DNA of 5,742 bases, taken from positions 1 through 5,742 of the forward strand of contig PLRZ01000550.1 of assembly GCA_003164075.1 (NCBI GenBank). Direction: 5' to 3'. The notes beneath the pieces are model-generated. The model was not told the DNA's origin. It ran no database searches and was given only the letters and a program-made list of their open reading frames with translations. This document shows positions 4,789 to 5,742 of this stretch, one piece after another. The translations under genes and the position numbers were made by a program. The DNA is from Bryobacterales bacterium (GTDB lineage Bacteria > Acidobacteriota > Terriglobia > Bryobacterales > Bryobacteraceae). Each line of letters begins with the position of its first letter. Position 1 is the first letter of the stretch.

Positions 4789-5502
4789 TTAATTATACTT
4801 CCCGGCGATGCCGTTCCAGCGGACCTTCAGAGGATCCAGAAACGCCGTCAGCGCGCCCCACATCTTCACTTTGGTGCCCGCCACGTCGTTCCATCGGACC
4901 GGCACTTCCAACGTGCGATACCCCAGTCGCTGCGCGATGAAGAGCACCTCCACGTCGAATCCAAAGCGCTCCACCCGCTGACGCCGGAAAATTTCGCGCG
5001 CCGCCGCGCCTTCGAACAGTTTGAAGCCGCACTGCGTGTCGTGGAACGGCAGGCCGGTAATCAGGCGGATTACCAGGTTGAAAAAACGGCCTCCGAATTC
5101 GCGGAACAGAGGCTGCCGGACGCCGATCAGCGACCGGTCCAGATCGCGCGACCCGATGGCCGCCTGGGCCTGCTCCCGTTCCACCGCGCTCCACAGCTTT
5201 TCCAACTCTTCAATGGGTGTGGAGAGGTCGGCATCGCTGAAGAGAAGCCACTCGCCTTTGGCTTCCAGCATTCCGTGGCGGACGGAGTAGCCTTTGCCGC
5301 GATTGCCGGGATTCTTGAGGACGCGCACGCCAGCCTTGCCCGCCAGTTCCGCGGTGCCGTCGCGCGAGCCGTCATCTACTACGACGACCTCGGCAAACTC
5401 CCACGAAGTGGCCTCCAGATAGGCCTTCACTGTGCGGAGTGTGGCCGGCAGCCGTTTCTCTTCGTTGTACGCAGGGATGATGATGGAAATGGATCTTCGC
5501 AA
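4789..5502 (-). CDS. GT2 glycosyltransferase, dolichyl/polyprenyl-phosphate glucosyltransferase-like
   Basis: This 237-residue enzyme has a GT-A fold and probably moves a sugar, most likely glucose, from a nucleotide sugar to a polyprenyl phosphate carrier at the cytoplasmic face of the membrane. The motifs appear in family order: SIIIPAYNEEKRLPATL (6-22), VVDDGSRDGT (41-50) for the nucleotide, NPGNRGKGYSVRHGM (64-78), the metal-binding SDADLSTP (89-96), GSRD (117-120), DTQCGFKLF (155-163) and RFGFDVEVL (179-187). The last two are characteristic of the Alg5/DPG-synthase branch. It has no membrane segment, unlike eukaryotic Alg5 with its N-terminal anchor. The start appears to be TTG at 5502: the frame upstream has no ATG, GTG or TTG before it becomes non-conserved, and the fold begins right after it. 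No Shine-Dalgarno is seen. Mannose or another sugar cannot be excluded. Confidence 0.9.
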   Translation of the reverse strand: MRRSISIIIPAYNEEKRLPATLRTVKAYLEATSWEFAEVVVVDDGSRDGTAELAGKAGVRVLKNPGNRGKGYSVRHGMLEAKGEWLLFSDADLSTPIEELEKLWSAVEREQAQAAIGSRDLDRSLIGVRQPLFREFGGRFFNLVIRLITGLPFHDTQCGFKLFEGAAAREIFRRQRVERFGFDVEVLFIAQRLGYRTLEVPVRWNDVAGTKVKMWGALTAFLDPLKVRWNGIAGKYN

Positions 5503-5742
5503 ACGAAGACATATGATAGCTGATTTCGGCTTCAGGGGACTGAATGGTGGAGGGAAAGTGCGGAGTGTGGGGCAGGCTGGAGCCTAATGTCACTTACTTT
5601 GGCAGAGACGGAATTCCGCATAATTCGTGGGGCAGCCAATCGTGGCTGCAGCCGGCTTTTAGCCGGCTCTTTCGGACTACGAGCACTCGTAGATGGCCCG
5701 AAAAGCCACCTGCAGAACTCCTGACGTCGTGGAATTTGGGAT
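5503..5742. other. Non-coding right edge upstream of the glycosyltransferase
   Basis: I see no gene in these 240 bp. On the minus strand, TATCAT (5518-5513) is a good -10 box just ahead of the TTG start of the glycosyltransferase, but no matching -35 box lies 16-18 bp further upstream. The far part, 5632-5707, holds three hairpins (annotated separately). Between them, GAATT and AATTC (5611-5615 and 5622-5626) form a small inverted repeat of doubtful meaning. Confidence 0.5.
5632..5707. repeat. Cluster of three consecutive hairpins, REP/MITE-like
   Basis: Three inverted repeats follow each other almost without gaps. First, GCAGCCA (5632-5638) pairs with TGGCTGC (5643-5649) around a 4-nt loop. 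Second, AGCCGGCT (5650-5657) pairs with an identical copy (5661-5668) around TTT, because the octamer is its own complement. Third, a longer stem is built from GGCT (5665-5668) with AGCC (5704-5707), TTTCGG (5670-5675) with CCGAAA (5698-5703), and an inner perfect stem CTACGAG (5677-5683) with CTCGTAG (5686-5692). The second and third share 5665-5668, so they may be alternatives at their base. Such dense symmetry in an intergenic region is typical of REP elements, small non-autonomous transposons or compound terminators. No transposase is in the window, so the class is left open. Confidence 0.6.

Noticed and set aside
4774..5523. 249-residue plus-strand open frame opposite the glycosyltransferase
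   Set aside because: The minus-strand frame has every GT2 motif in order, whereas this one reads as low-complexity antisense sequence.
5432..5570. Direct repeat GTGCGGAGTGTGG at 5432-5444 and 5558-5570
   Set aside because: A 13-base exact match is plausible by chance in 5.7 kb of GC-biased DNA. One copy is inside conserved coding sequence, and no further structure supports it.
1..5742. CRISPR array, insertion sequence with transposase, or rRNA
   Set aside because: I see no regularly spaced repeats, no transposase or integrase frame and no rRNA-like stretch in the window.

Overview
This window most resembles an Acidobacteriota chromosome, probably from the Bryobacter/Solibacter side of the phylum. 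The base composition is GC-rich. Two adjacent genes belong to families known mainly from that phylum: a duplicated orphan FtsX/MacB-type permease (ADOP) and a protein of the 'VWFA-related Acidobacterial domain' type. The assignment rests on recognising these families by eye, not on a database search.

Left third (1-1310). This part holds two type II toxin-antitoxin modules placed tail to tail. On the plus strand, the last codons of a HigB/Gp49-like toxin (1-78) overlap by ATGA an XRE-family HigA-like antitoxin (75-386). On the minus strand, a ribbon-helix-helix MazE-type antitoxin (1175-891) overlaps by ATGA a MazF/PemK endoribonuclease (894-538). The 151-bp gap between the convergent ends carries what looks like the 3' end of a tRNA gene: T-arm, acceptor strand, discriminator A and CCA at 474-501. 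That is the usual footprint of an integrative-element attachment site. The mazEF module has its own readable promoter (TTGACA, 17 bp, TAAGCT) with a 19-bp near-palindrome filling the spacer, as expected for autoregulation. It is followed by a leader with no G residues and no Shine-Dalgarno sequence.

Right two thirds (1311-5502). Three minus-strand genes are packed like an operon, in transcription order: a GT2 glycosyltransferase of the dolichyl/polyprenyl-phosphate glucosyltransferase type, the 830-residue ADOP permease 35 bp downstream, and the VWFA-domain protein, whose start region overlaps the permease stop. The permease and the VWFA protein probably act at or outside the inner membrane, and the glycosyltransferase on its cytoplasmic face. 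What joint task they serve cannot be read from sequence.

Right edge (5503-5742). No gene is seen here. The region contains three consecutive, mostly perfect hairpins (5632-5707) that look like a REP/MITE-type intergenic repeat or a compound terminator.

The known families explain most of the window. The least explained items are the tRNA 3' fragment between the two toxin modules, the hairpin cluster at the right edge, and the promoter/leader of mazEF. I see no convincing wholly new system.
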